A stretch of 58,539 nt of DNA from Alteromonas sp. KUL42 (lineage in GTDB: Bacteria; Pseudomonadota; Gammaproteobacteria; Enterobacterales; Alteromonadaceae), in contig NZ_BJKK01000023.1 in NCBI RefSeq assembly GCF_006538325.1, positions 1 through 58,539 of the forward strand, in the 5' to 3' direction. Below the pieces are notes generated by a model. It did no database searches and was not told the DNA's origin. It was given only the letters and a program-made list of their open reading frames with translations. Both the position numbers and the translations under genes were made by a program. This document shows positions 8,508 to 17,998 of the stretch, piece after piece. The stretch's first letter is position 1; each line of letters begins with the position of its first letter.

Positions 8508-8947
8508 TAAGGCACACTCGGTACAAACAAAGATACCGCTTCTTTATTAGAGGGCGACCATAAACGGGATAACGCTTCGTCTTTTGACACCCATTCATAC
8601 TGTAAATGTTCAGTGAGCGTAAGTGGTAATGTGCTGTCGATTTGAAGTGAGAAAACGTGTTCAGTATTGAACTGTGTACCAGGAGGATAACGATGTCGCC
8701 AACGACGACGTATTTCATATTTATTCTGTTTATTATGGTTCTGTACCACAAAACCGTAAGCCTTGGCATCTACGCCTATTTCTTCAGCAACTTCTCGGTA
8801 GGCTGTTTCAATGGGTTGCTCGCCTTCTTCAAGCGCGCCAGTAACTGACTGCCAGAATGTTGGATCGTCATCCCTTTGCAAAAGTAATACGCGGTGATGT
8901 TGGTCATACAACACCACCAGCGCAGATTCAGGCTTTTTGTAGGCCAT
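8507..8947 (-). CDS. nudB: Dihydroneopterin triphosphate diphosphatase NudB
   Basis: Nudix hydrolase of 146 residues that removes pyrophosphate from dihydroneopterin triphosphate in folate synthesis. The Nudix box GALEEGEQPIETAYREVAEE is complete (about residues 38-60). The position directly after aspS and before ruvC is the classic nudB location, which supports the specific assignment over a generic Nudix enzyme. Three bases separate its start from the aspS stop. Confidence 0.92.
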   Translation of the reverse strand: MAYKKPESALVVLYDQHHRVLLLQRDDDPTFWQSVTGALEEGEQPIETAYREVAEEIGVDAKAYGFVVQNHNKQNKYEIRRRWRHRYPPGTQFNTEHVFSLQIDSTLPLTLTEHLQYEWVSKDEALSRLWSPSNKEAVSLFVPSVP

Positions 8948-8950
8948 AAA

Positions 8951-10711
8951 TTACGATTGTTTCTTCACCGTCGCAATGGCTAACTCTTCAAGTTGTTGAG
9001 GATTAGCAGGGCTTGGCGCAGAAGTTAGCGGACAAGCAGCAGTGGTTGTTTTAGGGAATGCCATTACGTCGCGGATTGACGTAGCACCCGTCATTAACAT
9101 TACCAAACGGTCTAAACCAAATGCCAAACCAGCGTGTGGCGGCGCACCAAAACGAAGTGCATCCAGTAAGAAGCCAAACTTATTCTTCGCTTCTTCGTCA
9201 TCAATACCCAGAATATTAAATACAGTAGATTGCATGTCTTCGTTGTGAATACGTACAGAACCACCACCAAGCTCAACACCGTTCAATACCATATCATAGG
9301 CATCAGACAACGCCTCAGCAGGGTTGGCTTTTAACTCTTCTGGCGTTAAACCACGCGGCGCAGTAAATGGGTGATGGATGGCGTGAAGTTGTCCATCGAA
9401 TTCTTCAAACATTGGGAAGTCAACAACCCAAAGTGGTTTCCATTCGCCTTCAAGCAACTCGAAATCTTCACCAAGTTTAAGGCGCAAGGCGCCCATTGCC
9501 TCGGTAACTACGGTATAGCTATCAGCACCGAATAATAGAATGTCGCCCGATTGAGCACCTGTGCGCGCTAACATGGCACTGGTGATATCTTCACTTAGGA
9601 ACTTAAGAATAGGTGATTGTAGACCATCAAGACCGGCTTCAGTATCGTTTACTTTAACCCACGCTAGGCCTTTCGCTCCATAGATGCCAACAAACTTAGT
9701 GTAGTCGTCAATTTGTTTGCGTGAAAGTGACGCACCACCAGGAACACGGATTGCTGCAACACGACCTTTTGGATCATTCGCAGGGCCACTGAATACTTTA
9801 AAATCAACCTCTTTTAGTAAATCTGCAACGTCTGTTAATTCAAGCGGGTTACGCAAGTCAGGCTTATCGCTACCAAAACGCGACATAGCTTCTGCGTAAG
9901 TCATACGCGGGAAGTCACCTAGGTCAACATTAAGCATCTTGTTAAACAAGTCGCGGATCATTCGCTCGGTGATCGACATAACACCATCAGCGTCTAAAAA
10001 TGTGGTTTCGATATCGATTTGCGTGAACTCAGGCTGGCGATCAGCACGTAAGTCTTCATCGCGGAAACACTTCACAATTTGATAGTAACGATCCATGCCA
10101 GACATCATCAGCAATTGCTTAAACAACTGAGGTGACTGAGGCAACGCGAAAAACTCCCCCTTGTGCGTACGACTAGGCACTAGGTAATCACGCGCACCTT
10201 CTGGTGTCGCTTTGGTTAGAATTGGGGTTTCAATATCAAGAAAGCCTTCATCTTCTAAGAAACGGCGAACCGCGCCAGTAACCTTCGCACGGAACTGCAG
10301 ACGCTGGCTCATCACTGGGCGACGAAGGTCAAGGTAGCGATAGCGAAGACGCTGTTCTTCTGAGTTTTCTTGGTTCCAGTCTAGCGGAAGCACGTCAGAC
10401 TTATTAATGACTTCAAGACCAGTACCTAAAATTTCGATTTCACCGGTACGCATGTCTTTATTGATTTGACCTTCAGGTCTCGCACGTACTTTACCGGTAA
10501 GCTTTACGCAGAATTCACCGCGTAGCGTATTAGCAACAGAAAGCACTTCCGGTAAATCTGGGTCGAAAACTACTTGTACGATACCTTCGCGATCACGTAA
10601 GTCGATAAAGATAACGCCGCCTAAGTCGCGACGCTTATTAACCCACCCGCAAAGGGTAACTTCTTGTCCAATGTATGATGAATCGATATTCCCACAGTAA
10701 TCTGTGCGCAT
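8951..10711 (-). CDS. aspS: Aspartate--tRNA ligase
   Basis: Class IIb aminoacyl-tRNA synthetase charging tRNA-Asp. I chose the ATG at 10711 (586 residues, MRTDYCGNIDSSYIG), which matches the conserved N-terminus of the family; a GTG 36 bp upstream also lies in frame but adds atypical residues. Visible are the OB-fold anticodon-binding domain (VTLCGWVNKRRDLGGVIFID), class II motif 2 (FRDEDLRADRQPEFTQID), the bacterial GAD insertion, and motif 3 (GLAFGLDRLVMLMTG). It heads the aspS-nudB-ruvCAB run on the minus strand. Confidence 0.97.
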   Translation of the reverse strand: MRTDYCGNIDSSYIGQEVTLCGWVNKRRDLGGVIFIDLRDREGIVQVVFDPDLPEVLSVANTLRGEFCVKLTGKVRARPEGQINKDMRTGEIEILGTGLEVINKSDVLPLDWNQENSEEQRLRYRYLDLRRPVMSQRLQFRAKVTGAVRRFLEDEGFLDIETPILTKATPEGARDYLVPSRTHKGEFFALPQSPQLFKQLLMMSGMDRYYQIVKCFRDEDLRADRQPEFTQIDIETTFLDADGVMSITERMIRDLFNKMLNVDLGDFPRMTYAEAMSRFGSDKPDLRNPLELTDVADLLKEVDFKVFSGPANDPKGRVAAIRVPGGASLSRKQIDDYTKFVGIYGAKGLAWVKVNDTEAGLDGLQSPILKFLSEDITSAMLARTGAQSGDILLFGADSYTVVTEAMGALRLKLGEDFELLEGEWKPLWVVDFPMFEEFDGQLHAIHHPFTAPRGLTPEELKANPAEALSDAYDMVLNGVELGGGSVRIHNEDMQSTVFNILGIDDEEAKNKFGFLLDALRFGAPPHAGLAFGLDRLVMLMTGATSIRDVMAFPKTTTAACPLTSAPSPANPQQLEELAIATVKKQS

Positions 10712-10794
10712 GGTCCTTGACCCCTGATAATTTTTCTTGCTCGGCACGCAGTAACGCAGGACTTATTAGTCGTGCTAATTTCGCGTAAACTTAA

Positions 10795-10808
10795 CGCGTA
10801 ATTACGCG
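10795..10808. promoter_or_regulatory. Perfect 14-bp palindrome in the aspS / DUF72 divergent promoter region
   Basis: CGCGTAATTACGCG reads identically on both strands. It is flanked by a second inverted repeat, GCGGCCT (10806-10812) / AGGCCGC (10843-10849), which encloses the AT-rich promoter core with a TATAAT at 10830-10835. The layout suggests an operator or leader structure controlling aspS, the DUF72 gene or both; no regulator can be named. Confidence 0.35.
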
Positions 10809-10879
10809 GCCTACACACTGCATGCATAATATAATGATTTAAAGGCCGCATAGTATAAACAAATGCATCCTAAAGCCCA

Positions 10880-11770
10880 ATGACAAATATACACAAATCA
10901 ACGTTATCCAGCGGAAATCTCTATATTGGTTTACCAATGTGGCAACATAACCACTGGTCTCAGTCGTGGTTCGCACACTATCCAAAATCAAAGACGCAGC
11001 TATCGCTGTACGCGAAAGAGTGTAATACCGTTGAAGGCAACACCACTTTTTACTCTTTACCCAACGAGGAATCTATAAGTCGCTGGAAAGAGGCGGTAGA
11101 TAAAGGTTTTCGCTTTGCATTTAAATTCCACCAAAACATTACCCATGTGCATCAATTGCAGCATTGCGAAGAAGAGGTTGCACAGCAACTCGTATTACTT
11201 AGTCCACTGCGTGAAAATCTAGGTGTGATGATGTTGCAGCTTCCTGCCGCTTTTGGCCCGAACAAACTGCCCGTACTGGCTAACTTTCTTGCCAGCCTAC
11301 CGAAGTGGTTATCTGTGGCAGTTGAAGTACGTCACTTAGAGTTTTTTGCGAAAGGTGACGCTGAAGTTGCGTTAAATCAGCTGCTGATGGGCTGTGGTGC
11401 TAATCGCGTGATCATGGACACAAGAGCACTGTTTACAGGGCCTTGCGACTCAACATTACTAGAAGACGTTCGAAAGAAAAAGCCCCGTGTCCCCGTTAAT
11501 GTTATTGCAACGGGAAACACGCCTATCGTGCGCTTTGTTGGTAACGATAAAGATGAAGACAATATACGTTGTTTGCGACCTTGGGTGAAAAAGGTTATTC
11601 AATGGCAACAAGAAGGAAAGGACGTGTACTTTTTTTGCCATCGACCAGACAACAAAGACGCGCCGTGGTTGGCGCAACAGTTTATCGATTTATACAACAA
11701 TGCCGCGCCTCAGACACCCTTCACAGACTTATCTATTAAGGCGCAGCCTGAACAAAACCGTTTATTTTAG
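10880..11770 (+). CDS. DUF72 domain-containing protein (YecE family)
   Basis: A 296-residue TIM-barrel protein of the DUF72/YecE family, whose biochemical role is not settled. Recognisable features are the start NLYIGLPMW, the YAKECNTVEGNTTFYSLP segment, FAFKFHQNITH, and the C-terminal DVYFFCHRPDNKDAPWLAQQ. The gene is divergent from aspS; in E. coli yecE also lies near aspS, so this is conserved context. It ends 38 bp from the convergent glrR. Confidence 0.85.
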   Translation: MTNIHKSTLSSGNLYIGLPMWQHNHWSQSWFAHYPKSKTQLSLYAKECNTVEGNTTFYSLPNEESISRWKEAVDKGFRFAFKFHQNITHVHQLQHCEEEVAQQLVLLSPLRENLGVMMLQLPAAFGPNKLPVLANFLASLPKWLSVAVEVRHLEFFAKGDAEVALNQLLMGCGANRVIMDTRALFTGPCDSTLLEDVRKKKPRVPVNVIATGNTPIVRFVGNDKDEDNIRCLRPWVKKVIQWQQEGKDVYFFCHRPDNKDAPWLAQQFIDLYNNAAPQTPFTDLSIKAQPEQNRLF

Positions 11771-11808
11771 ATAAACGTGTTGTTGCTGCGCCGTAGCGTG
11801 TGTTGTTC

Positions 11809-13150
11809 TTATCTGAAATCTTGTGCGTCCAACTCATGCTTTTTCATTAGCTTGTGCATGTCGGTACGGTTTCTCCCCGCAAGTTCTGCCGCACGAGTTA
11901 CATTACCATCAGTCATCTTAAGTAATTTGTGTAAGTATTGTTGTTCGAAGGCATCTCGCGCTTCGGTAAGCGTTGGCCAGCTTTGTTTTGTTGCAGACAA
12001 TGCCTGCTCAACAAGGTGTAACGGAATAACCGGTGTTTGAGTTAGCGCAACGCATTGTTCGACCACGTTAACTAGTTGGCGTACGTTGCCCGGCCATGAA
12101 GACGTCACTAACTGCTGCATTGCATCATCAGAAAACTGACTCACATTCACACCGTGACGTTGTGCACTCTGCTGTAATAAAGAGCGGGCAAGAAGTGGAA
12201 TATCTTCGCTACGTGCTTTAAGTGATGGCAATTTTAAATTCACCACATTCAAGCGATAGTACAAATCTTCGCGAAACGTGCCTTCTTCCATTTCTTTGTG
12301 CAAGTCTTTGTGAGTTGCTGAGATGATACGCACATCAATGTCGACGTGTTTACTGCTGCCTACCGGACGAATTTGACGTTCTTGAAGTGCGCGTAACAAT
12401 TTCACTTGCAAGGTCATTGGCATATCGCCAATTTCATCTAAAAATAACGTGCCGCCATCGGCTTCTCTGAACAAACCAGGATGGGCTGCAACTGCCCCCG
12501 TAAACGCCCCCTTGGCGTGTCCAAAAAGCTCTGACTCCAATAAATTCTCAGGAAGTGCCCCACAATTAATGGCCACAAAAGGCTTGTCACTGCGCTTACT
12601 CGCTTTGTGAATAGCGTTGGCAAGTAGCTCCTTACCCGTACCACTGGCTCCGCTGATAAGCACAGACACTTCTCGCTGTGCAATACGGTAAGCTTGGTCA
12701 AGTACGTTGAGCATTTCAGGGGAACGAGTAATGATATCTTTTGCCCAATCACCAGGCTGCGCCGCTTGCGACTGACTCAGGGCTTTTTGCAACAAGGCAC
12801 GCAGGTTCTTCGTGATCGACGGGCTTGGGTAGAAAACCAAACACACCTCGCTGGGTCGCTGCAACGGCATCGGCAATAGTGCCATGGGCTGTCATTAAAA
12901 TAACCGGAATGTCTTTGCGAATTCCCATGATCTCTTCGAACAAGCTTAAACCATCTAAGCCAGGCATGCGCAAATCGCTTAACACTACGTCAAAGTTGTC
13001 ATTTTGCAGCTTTTTCAGTGCCGAGTGCCCATCTTCAACCGCAGTGACATGGTAGCCTTCCCCTTCCAAACGAATGGTCAACAAACGCAATAAGCTTTTG
13101 TCATCATCGACTAACAATAAGTTAGGGTTACTGCTCGCCTTATCACTCAT
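11809..13150 (-). pseudogene. glrR: Sigma-54-dependent response regulator GlrR/QseF, apparent frameshift
   Basis: NtrC-type regulator split by one base. The first part (13150 to about 12805) is a receiver domain with VDDDKSLL, phospho-Asp in VLSDLRMPGLDG and the KPVDHEE end. The second part (about 12805 to 11809) holds the AAA+ domain with Walker A GASGTGKE, the sigma-54 contact loop GAFTGA, GGTLFLDEIGDM and a C-terminal Fis-type helix-turn-helix. The frames would join into a normal 446-residue protein if one C of CC at minus-strand position 12804-12805 were removed. The start overlaps the glrG stop (ATGA). It is either a genuine mutation or a sequencing error; as written the regulator is truncated before its output domain. 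Confidence 0.88.
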
Positions 13151-13727
13151 TGTTGTGTACTCCTGCTCTTATCCATCAATGTCGCTTCTATTTGTAATAG
13201 TTCTGCTAATTTTTTACGTAAGTTAGTTGCATCATTCTCAAGCTGTTTAATTTGCTCCCCTCGCGCAGTATTTTCCTTTTCAAGAATAACTAATGCCGAC
13301 TCAAGCTCCATCAGTTGACGGTTCTGCTTACTTGCCACCACCTTGACCACTTCTTGGGCCGTAGGGGTGAAGTTGTCACTTATCCCATCTAACAATAGCT
13401 GTGCACGAAGCCTATCCTGATAGGGAGTGTCATTGGGAAGAGAGAGAATATAGCCTTTTACAACATCATATGGTGTGCTCTCTAACGCCTTTATCCGAGT
13501 TTTCCGCACAGACCAAGGTTGATTTGATGCTTCTAGCCAAAGGTTAACCCAATATTTCACATCACAATTATGCTTAAAGCTCGGGGGCTGTTTGTCATAA
13601 AACAAAACTGCGCTGTATTTCTTAGTTTTTTTACCGTCTTTACATCAGGAGGTAAGGTTTCTTTTGGTTGTAAAATTTGACATCCTGCCAACATAGATAG
13701 GGCAACGACTACACCAATAATTCTCAT
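13147..13727 (-). pseudogene. GlrG/QseG-like outer-membrane lipoprotein of the glrKGR operon, apparent frameshift
   Basis: The gene begins at 13727 with an AGGA ribosome-binding site and a clear lipoprotein signal (MRIIGVVVALSMLAGCQ, lipobox LAGC). After about 34 codons the frame breaks at a seven-A run (plus-strand T run, 13626-13632). The remainder (KKYSAVLFYDKQPP... to a C-terminal coiled coil ending DKSRSTQQ) continues in another frame from about 13605. One extra A would restore a 193-residue lipoprotein. Its place between glrK and glrR matches yfhG/qseG in E. coli, a lipoprotein that stimulates the kinase. It overlaps glrR by 4 bp. Confidence 0.82.
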
Positions 13728-13728
13728 T

Positions 13729-15156
13729 TTATTTTTCCTGTTGCGGGATGGTTACCCTAAAACACACATCCGCATAGTCTACATCGACCACGTTAACATC
13801 ACCATGCATTAGCCGCGCACAATCAGAAACTATCGACAAACCGAGTCCAGTACCAATGACATTGTCATTCCTCGGTTCATTACCGCGAATAAAGGGCTCA
13901 AAGAGTGTTTTTACTGAATCAGGCGCAATGCGTTTCCCACGATTGGCAACATCCAAAACAAGATACTTTTCTTGCCCATAAATATGAATATTAATAGGCC
14001 TTCCCACAGCGCCATGTGCAACAGCATTAGACACTAAGTTGTCGAGTATTCGACGAAACAACTCTTCATCAATATAGATATGTTCAAGCTCTATTTTTAC
14101 GTCGACATCACGTTTTTGAAGTGCCAACGCATAATCTTCTAAACACGCTTCAACTAGCACGTTTGGGTTACTTCTTTTAATTTTGGGCTGTGCTTGTTGC
14201 AGCAGCAAGTTGTAGTCGAGTAACTTTTCTACTAAGGTATTTAGGCGCAACGTACTGGCGCTTAATAACGACAATACTTCTCGTTGACTATTGTTAAGTT
14301 CACCTACAACATTGTCAGACAATAAGCTACACCCCTCTTTAATACTGGCAAGTGGGGTTTTCAGTTCATGAGCGGCATGACGAAGCAATGCTGTACGAAT
14401 ATGTTCGAGTTGCTGTAAACGCTCGTTTAACCAGTGCAAATCCTTCTCTACATCAATAAGTTCTTTTGGGGCGTGCGTGGATAAAGGTGGAAGTTGGCCG
14501 CCACTGTGCGCAAGTATGCGAATAATTTTTTTAAGGTTATTCACTGGGTTTACAATCAGCTGGCTACCAGCCAATATTAACAGCAATGATACACTGACCA
14601 GCATAGCGGTTGACCATGCTTGTTTCGCTTGCATCGCGTTGAGGTCGTCCTGCTGTAATTGAACGCGCTGGTTGATGGTACTTTCAACATCATCGCGCAG
14701 CTGTGTTACAGAACTTTGCACTGCGGCTAGGTAAGCACTAAGTAATAACTCGTCTTCTATATCTCGGTATTCAGCAAGTTGGGTCAGTTGCTCCGACAGT
14801 CTGTTACAACTAGAAGGTACAGCGAGCGCTTGACACAAGTTATCCGCTGCGACCGCAAATTGTTCTAATGCGTTGTCAGACAACGCAGCAACCTGTTCAC
14901 TGCGCAATACAGCAAACTGACGAATACTGCGTTCTATGTCAACAGCGGCGTTATCTAACCGCTGCATATCGCTGACCACATCTACCACAAATCGCGTTTC
15001 GAGTGTGGTCATTTGACCCACTTTTGCCAAATCGCTTTGGCTTTGCCAAAGCAACGCGATAAGCGGTATCAGAGCGAGAACAAAACTGCCCAATGTAAGC
15101 TGACGCAGCGAACCTAGCTGAACTAATCGCTTACCAATTGAAAACTTACTGATCAG
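13729..15156 (-). CDS. glrK: Sensor histidine kinase GlrK/QseE
   Basis: Membrane kinase partner of GlrR. N-terminal membrane helix (about 25-45), periplasmic helical sensor domain, second helix (about 180-200), then the dimerisation/phosphoacceptor box HAAHELKTPLASIKEG, the N box LDNLVSNAVAHG and the G box GTGLGLSIV. The frame is open upstream of the TTG at 15093 as far as a stop near 15171. The extra residues (ISKFSIGKRLVQLGSLRQLT) look like the normal cytoplasmic start of this family, so I place the start at a CTG (15156) that has AGAGGG 7 bp upstream. A non-ATG start is unusual and could reflect a point change. The stop is 1 bp from the glrG start. Confidence 0.88.
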   Translation of the reverse strand: MISKFSIGKRLVQLGSLRQLTLGSFVLALIPLIALLWQSQSDLAKVGQMTTLETRFVVDVVSDMQRLDNAAVDIERSIRQFAVLRSEQVAALSDNALEQFAVAADNLCQALAVPSSCNRLSEQLTQLAEYRDIEDELLLSAYLAAVQSSVTQLRDDVESTINQRVQLQQDDLNAMQAKQAWSTAMLVSVSLLLILAGSQLIVNPVNNLKKIIRILAHSGGQLPPLSTHAPKELIDVEKDLHWLNERLQQLEHIRTALLRHAAHELKTPLASIKEGCSLLSDNVVGELNNSQREVLSLLSASTLRLNTLVEKLLDYNLLLQQAQPKIKRSNPNVLVEACLEDYALALQKRDVDVKIELEHIYIDEELFRRILDNLVSNAVAHGAVGRPINIHIYGQEKYLVLDVANRGKRIAPDSVKTLFEPFIRGNEPRNDNVIGTGLGLSIVSDCARLMHGDVNVVDVDYADVCFRVTIPQQEK

Positions 15157-15192
15157 AACTGTACCCTCTTAAATTAAATTTGGCTATCCAAC

Positions 15193-15471
15193 TTAGTCGC
15201 TTTTAACTGACTTATCATTACCCGGCGTTAAACTACTTTTCGCCAATTCATCTTGTGACAACATACCGTCTTCGTTTTCATCAATAAGACCAAAATTACG
15301 CAATAATTCTACGTGGCGTATCGCTTCTTTCAATGAAATCAATTGATCTTTATTGGTATCGAGCTTCTGAATAAGTGCCGCTGAAGGTGTAGCTTGTGCT
15401 TCTGCGATAGCGATGGCTTGTACGGTTGCCACTGCACATAGTACAAAAAATACTTTTTCCAGACGTTTCAT
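15193..15471 (-). CDS. Small secreted EF-hand protein
   Basis: A 92-residue protein with a signal peptide (MKRLEKVFFVLCAVATVQA) and two EF-hand calcium-binding loops: DTNKDQLISLKE, and DENEDGMLSQDE with Asp/Asn/Asp spacing and a closing Glu. The ATG at 15471 is preceded by GGAGGA at 6 bp, which is why I reject a longer version that would add 35 poorly matching residues. It lies directly upstream of glrK, 36 bp from the proposed kinase start, so it may be co-transcribed with the glrKGR operon. Function unknown; periplasmic calcium binding is inference. Confidence 0.8.
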   Translation of the reverse strand: MKRLEKVFFVLCAVATVQAIAIAEAQATPSAALIQKLDTNKDQLISLKEAIRHVELLRNFGLIDENEDGMLSQDELAKSSLTPGNDKSVKSD

Positions 15472-15800
15472 CATGAGTCCTCCACACATTGCTTGACAAG
15501 TCCCTCTCTCATTTTTCGCTAAAGTCATCAAAACTAATTGCGAATTTAGGCCGAAAAAACGTACCGCAAAGGTCAATATATTTAGGTAATGCCAGTTTTA
15601 GACCAACAAAACAAAAGCCATACTTTTCATTAAGTTAGAAAAAAATCAATACTATTTAAGAAAAGCTCGGCCGGATTGTGTTGCAAAAAAGAAACACATA
15701 GTGTGAAAAAATTAACACTTAAGTACCACACATTGCACGTCGGCTACGTCGACGCTAACTGTGTTAAGCATTGTTAACGAGAAACATGTGCACTTAATGC
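15472..15800. other. Intergenic region between the EF-hand and GGDEF-EAL genes
   Basis: No gene of usable length. It should carry the promoter of the EF-hand gene. It contains the 15-mer CGTACCGCAAAGGTC (15560-15574), which recurs in the long palindrome at 23557-23610. Near the end of the GGDEF-EAL gene is an imperfect CGTCG/CGACG repeat (about 15738-15755) without a T run. Confidence 0.5.
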
Positions 15801-17879
15801 TTAGTGTTCGATAGTGAAGTCTCGCTCACTGTAATACAAAGGTGACTGCAGCAATGCTTCAAGTGGAATGGGCTTACTGAACATAAAGCCTTGAACACTG
15901 TCAACGCCATGTTTTTTAAGATAGTCCCATTGCTCAATGTTTTCGATGCCCTCTGCACATATTGACAATGAAAGGCGCTTGGCCAAATCAATAATGGCAC
16001 CAGTTACCAAACGACTTCTTTCAGAGGTTTGAATTTCGGAAACAAACTGCCTATCAACTTTAAGGGTATCGATATTAATTTGCGTTAAATAGCTTAAAGA
16101 AGAGTAGCCAGTGCCAAAATCGTCAAGAGCAATGGCACAGCCCATGTTGCCAACTCGGCGAAAGAATTTATTCGATAAGGCGAAGTTCTCTAAATAAGCA
16201 CTTTCGGTCACTTCAAACTCGAAGTTTTCTGGATTTACATTACAAAGCATGAATGTATTGTAAATGTAGTCAAATAGATGCGTATTGCGCAGGTCATGCC
16301 CCGACAGATTCACTGACACTCTAAACGAATTATATGCCCACTGCTTCATGTCAGCCATATCTAAGCAAACTCGCTTTATAACCCATTGGGTAATCGCTGT
16401 AATTTTGCCACCTTGCTCTGCAATAGGAATAAACTCATTAGGCATGACTAAGCCTAGCTCAGGATGCTGCCATCGAATTAAGGCTTCCGCGCCAATTACC
16501 TTGCCGCTATTGTTTACTTTCACCTGATAGTAAACAACAAATTCATCACACGCTAAGCCGTTATCTATGCCGTTTGCCAAATGGAGTTTACGTTTATGAG
16601 ACTCAACCATATCAGGTGTAAAAAGCGTAAAACTGCCCCGCCCTCGCGCTTTAGAGCGATACATCGCCAAATCAGCATTACTCATTAATTCACTTAAGTC
16701 ATAACCTGCATCAGACGCAGTGGCAACACCAACGCTCAAACCAACAGTAAGTGACAAACCTCGCAGCTCAAACGGTTCGTCGAAAGCGGTAATAAGACGG
16801 GTTGCCAAACTTTCTGCCGCCGCAGCCGACACATCTCTATCGGGCAAAACAAGAAATTCATCGCCGCCCAAACGCGCAAATAAGTCTCCATCTCGCAGTA
16901 AATGCTGTACCCTTTCAGCTACTTCAATAAGTATTAAATCACCCGTTTCATGACCAAGTGAGTCATTAATACCCTTGAACCCATCAAGGTCGAAAAACAA
17001 CAACATGAGATCTTCATCGTTTCGCCTTGCTCGGGCTAACTCAAGGCGAAGGTTATCAAGGACAAACTGCCTGTTAGGTAACCCCGTTAGGCTATCAAAG
17101 TTAGCCAACTGAGACATGGTCTCTTGTTGGTCAACCAAGGTTTGCTTCTGCTCAAAGTTAATCAACAGCTCTACTTCTATGGTATCCAGTAAACTGTTTA
17201 TGTTGTTTGATAGCTGCCCTATTTCGTCATTCGACTGATGTGCGCTTCTCAATGAGTAATCTTTAGACTCAAATACGTCTTGAGCAAACTTTTTGAGTAA
17301 TGTAAGTGGCGCCACCAAGTAAAATAAAATCAGCGTACAAAATACGCTGACTATAAGCAGTAAGCCTAAGATAATGGGTAACTCACCAGATAAACCACTG
17401 ACGTGGCCGCCAGATGGGAAACCCTCAGCGTCAACGTAAATAATTACATGACCAAGAGGATAAAGACTACTCCCAATTAATTGGTGAGCAACAATAATAT
17501 TGTCATAGGCGGTAACGCCGAACGGCACCTCATCGGGAGACGAAGGAATGTTTGTTTCACTCACATCAAAACCGCTACTGTGCTCGACTTTTGAAATAAC
17601 CTGATAATTATTATCGAAGAGGATAGCCTGAACGACTTGTTGATGTGCTTTTAGTGGTTGGAAAATTTGAGAGAATAGCGCCTTGTCACCAGGACTTCGC
17701 TCCATAACAATAGCGAGTTGCAGTGCCATTTTATTGCTTAACGCCGCCGTTCCTTCTTGTACAACCACCTTAACCGACTCGTCTCGCTCCGATTTCATGA
17801 CAAATACAACAGCAATGGTGAGCACCGACATAAACAATGCTATTGTTAAGCTAATCGGCACTTTCAACGTTTTAAACAC
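15801..17879 (-). CDS. Membrane diguanylate cyclase/phosphodiesterase (GGDEF-EAL) with HAMP
   Basis: A 692-residue c-di-GMP enzyme. Two membrane helices (about 8-28 and 168-190) bracket a periplasmic sensor domain. A HAMP linker follows (about 190-245), then a GGDEF domain with the intact active-site motif RLGGDEF (about 336-340) and an EAL domain with intact AEALIRW (about 462) and DDFGTGYSSLSYL. Both catalytic signatures are complete, so either or both activities are possible. It is a single gene, with 119 bp to the upstream TerB-like gene. Confidence 0.93.
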   Translation of the reverse strand: MFKTLKVPISLTIALFMSVLTIAVVFVMKSERDESVKVVVQEGTAALSNKMALQLAIVMERSPGDKALFSQIFQPLKAHQQVVQAILFDNNYQVISKVEHSSGFDVSETNIPSSPDEVPFGVTAYDNIIVAHQLIGSSLYPLGHVIIYVDAEGFPSGGHVSGLSGELPIILGLLLIVSVFCTLILFYLVAPLTLLKKFAQDVFESKDYSLRSAHQSNDEIGQLSNNINSLLDTIEVELLINFEQKQTLVDQQETMSQLANFDSLTGLPNRQFVLDNLRLELARARRNDEDLMLLFFDLDGFKGINDSLGHETGDLILIEVAERVQHLLRDGDLFARLGGDEFLVLPDRDVSAAAAESLATRLITAFDEPFELRGLSLTVGLSVGVATASDAGYDLSELMSNADLAMYRSKARGRGSFTLFTPDMVESHKRKLHLANGIDNGLACDEFVVYYQVKVNNSGKVIGAEALIRWQHPELGLVMPNEFIPIAEQGGKITAITQWVIKRVCLDMADMKQWAYNSFRVSVNLSGHDLRNTHLFDYIYNTFMLCNVNPENFEFEVTESAYLENFALSNKFFRRVGNMGCAIALDDFGTGYSSLSYLTQINIDTLKVDRQFVSEIQTSERSRLVTGAIIDLAKRLSLSICAEGIENIEQWDYLKKHGVDSVQGFMFSKPIPLEALLQSPLYYSERDFTIEH

Positions 17880-17998
17880 TCAATTTCCTTACTACTAACC
17901 ACATAAAAATTGATTCGAAGCTCGCTTTGCGGACTCCATAGTAAGGGAAACCGATAAAATTAAAAATATTTTTTCCGCTCTCTGCGTAAATGCAGAGG

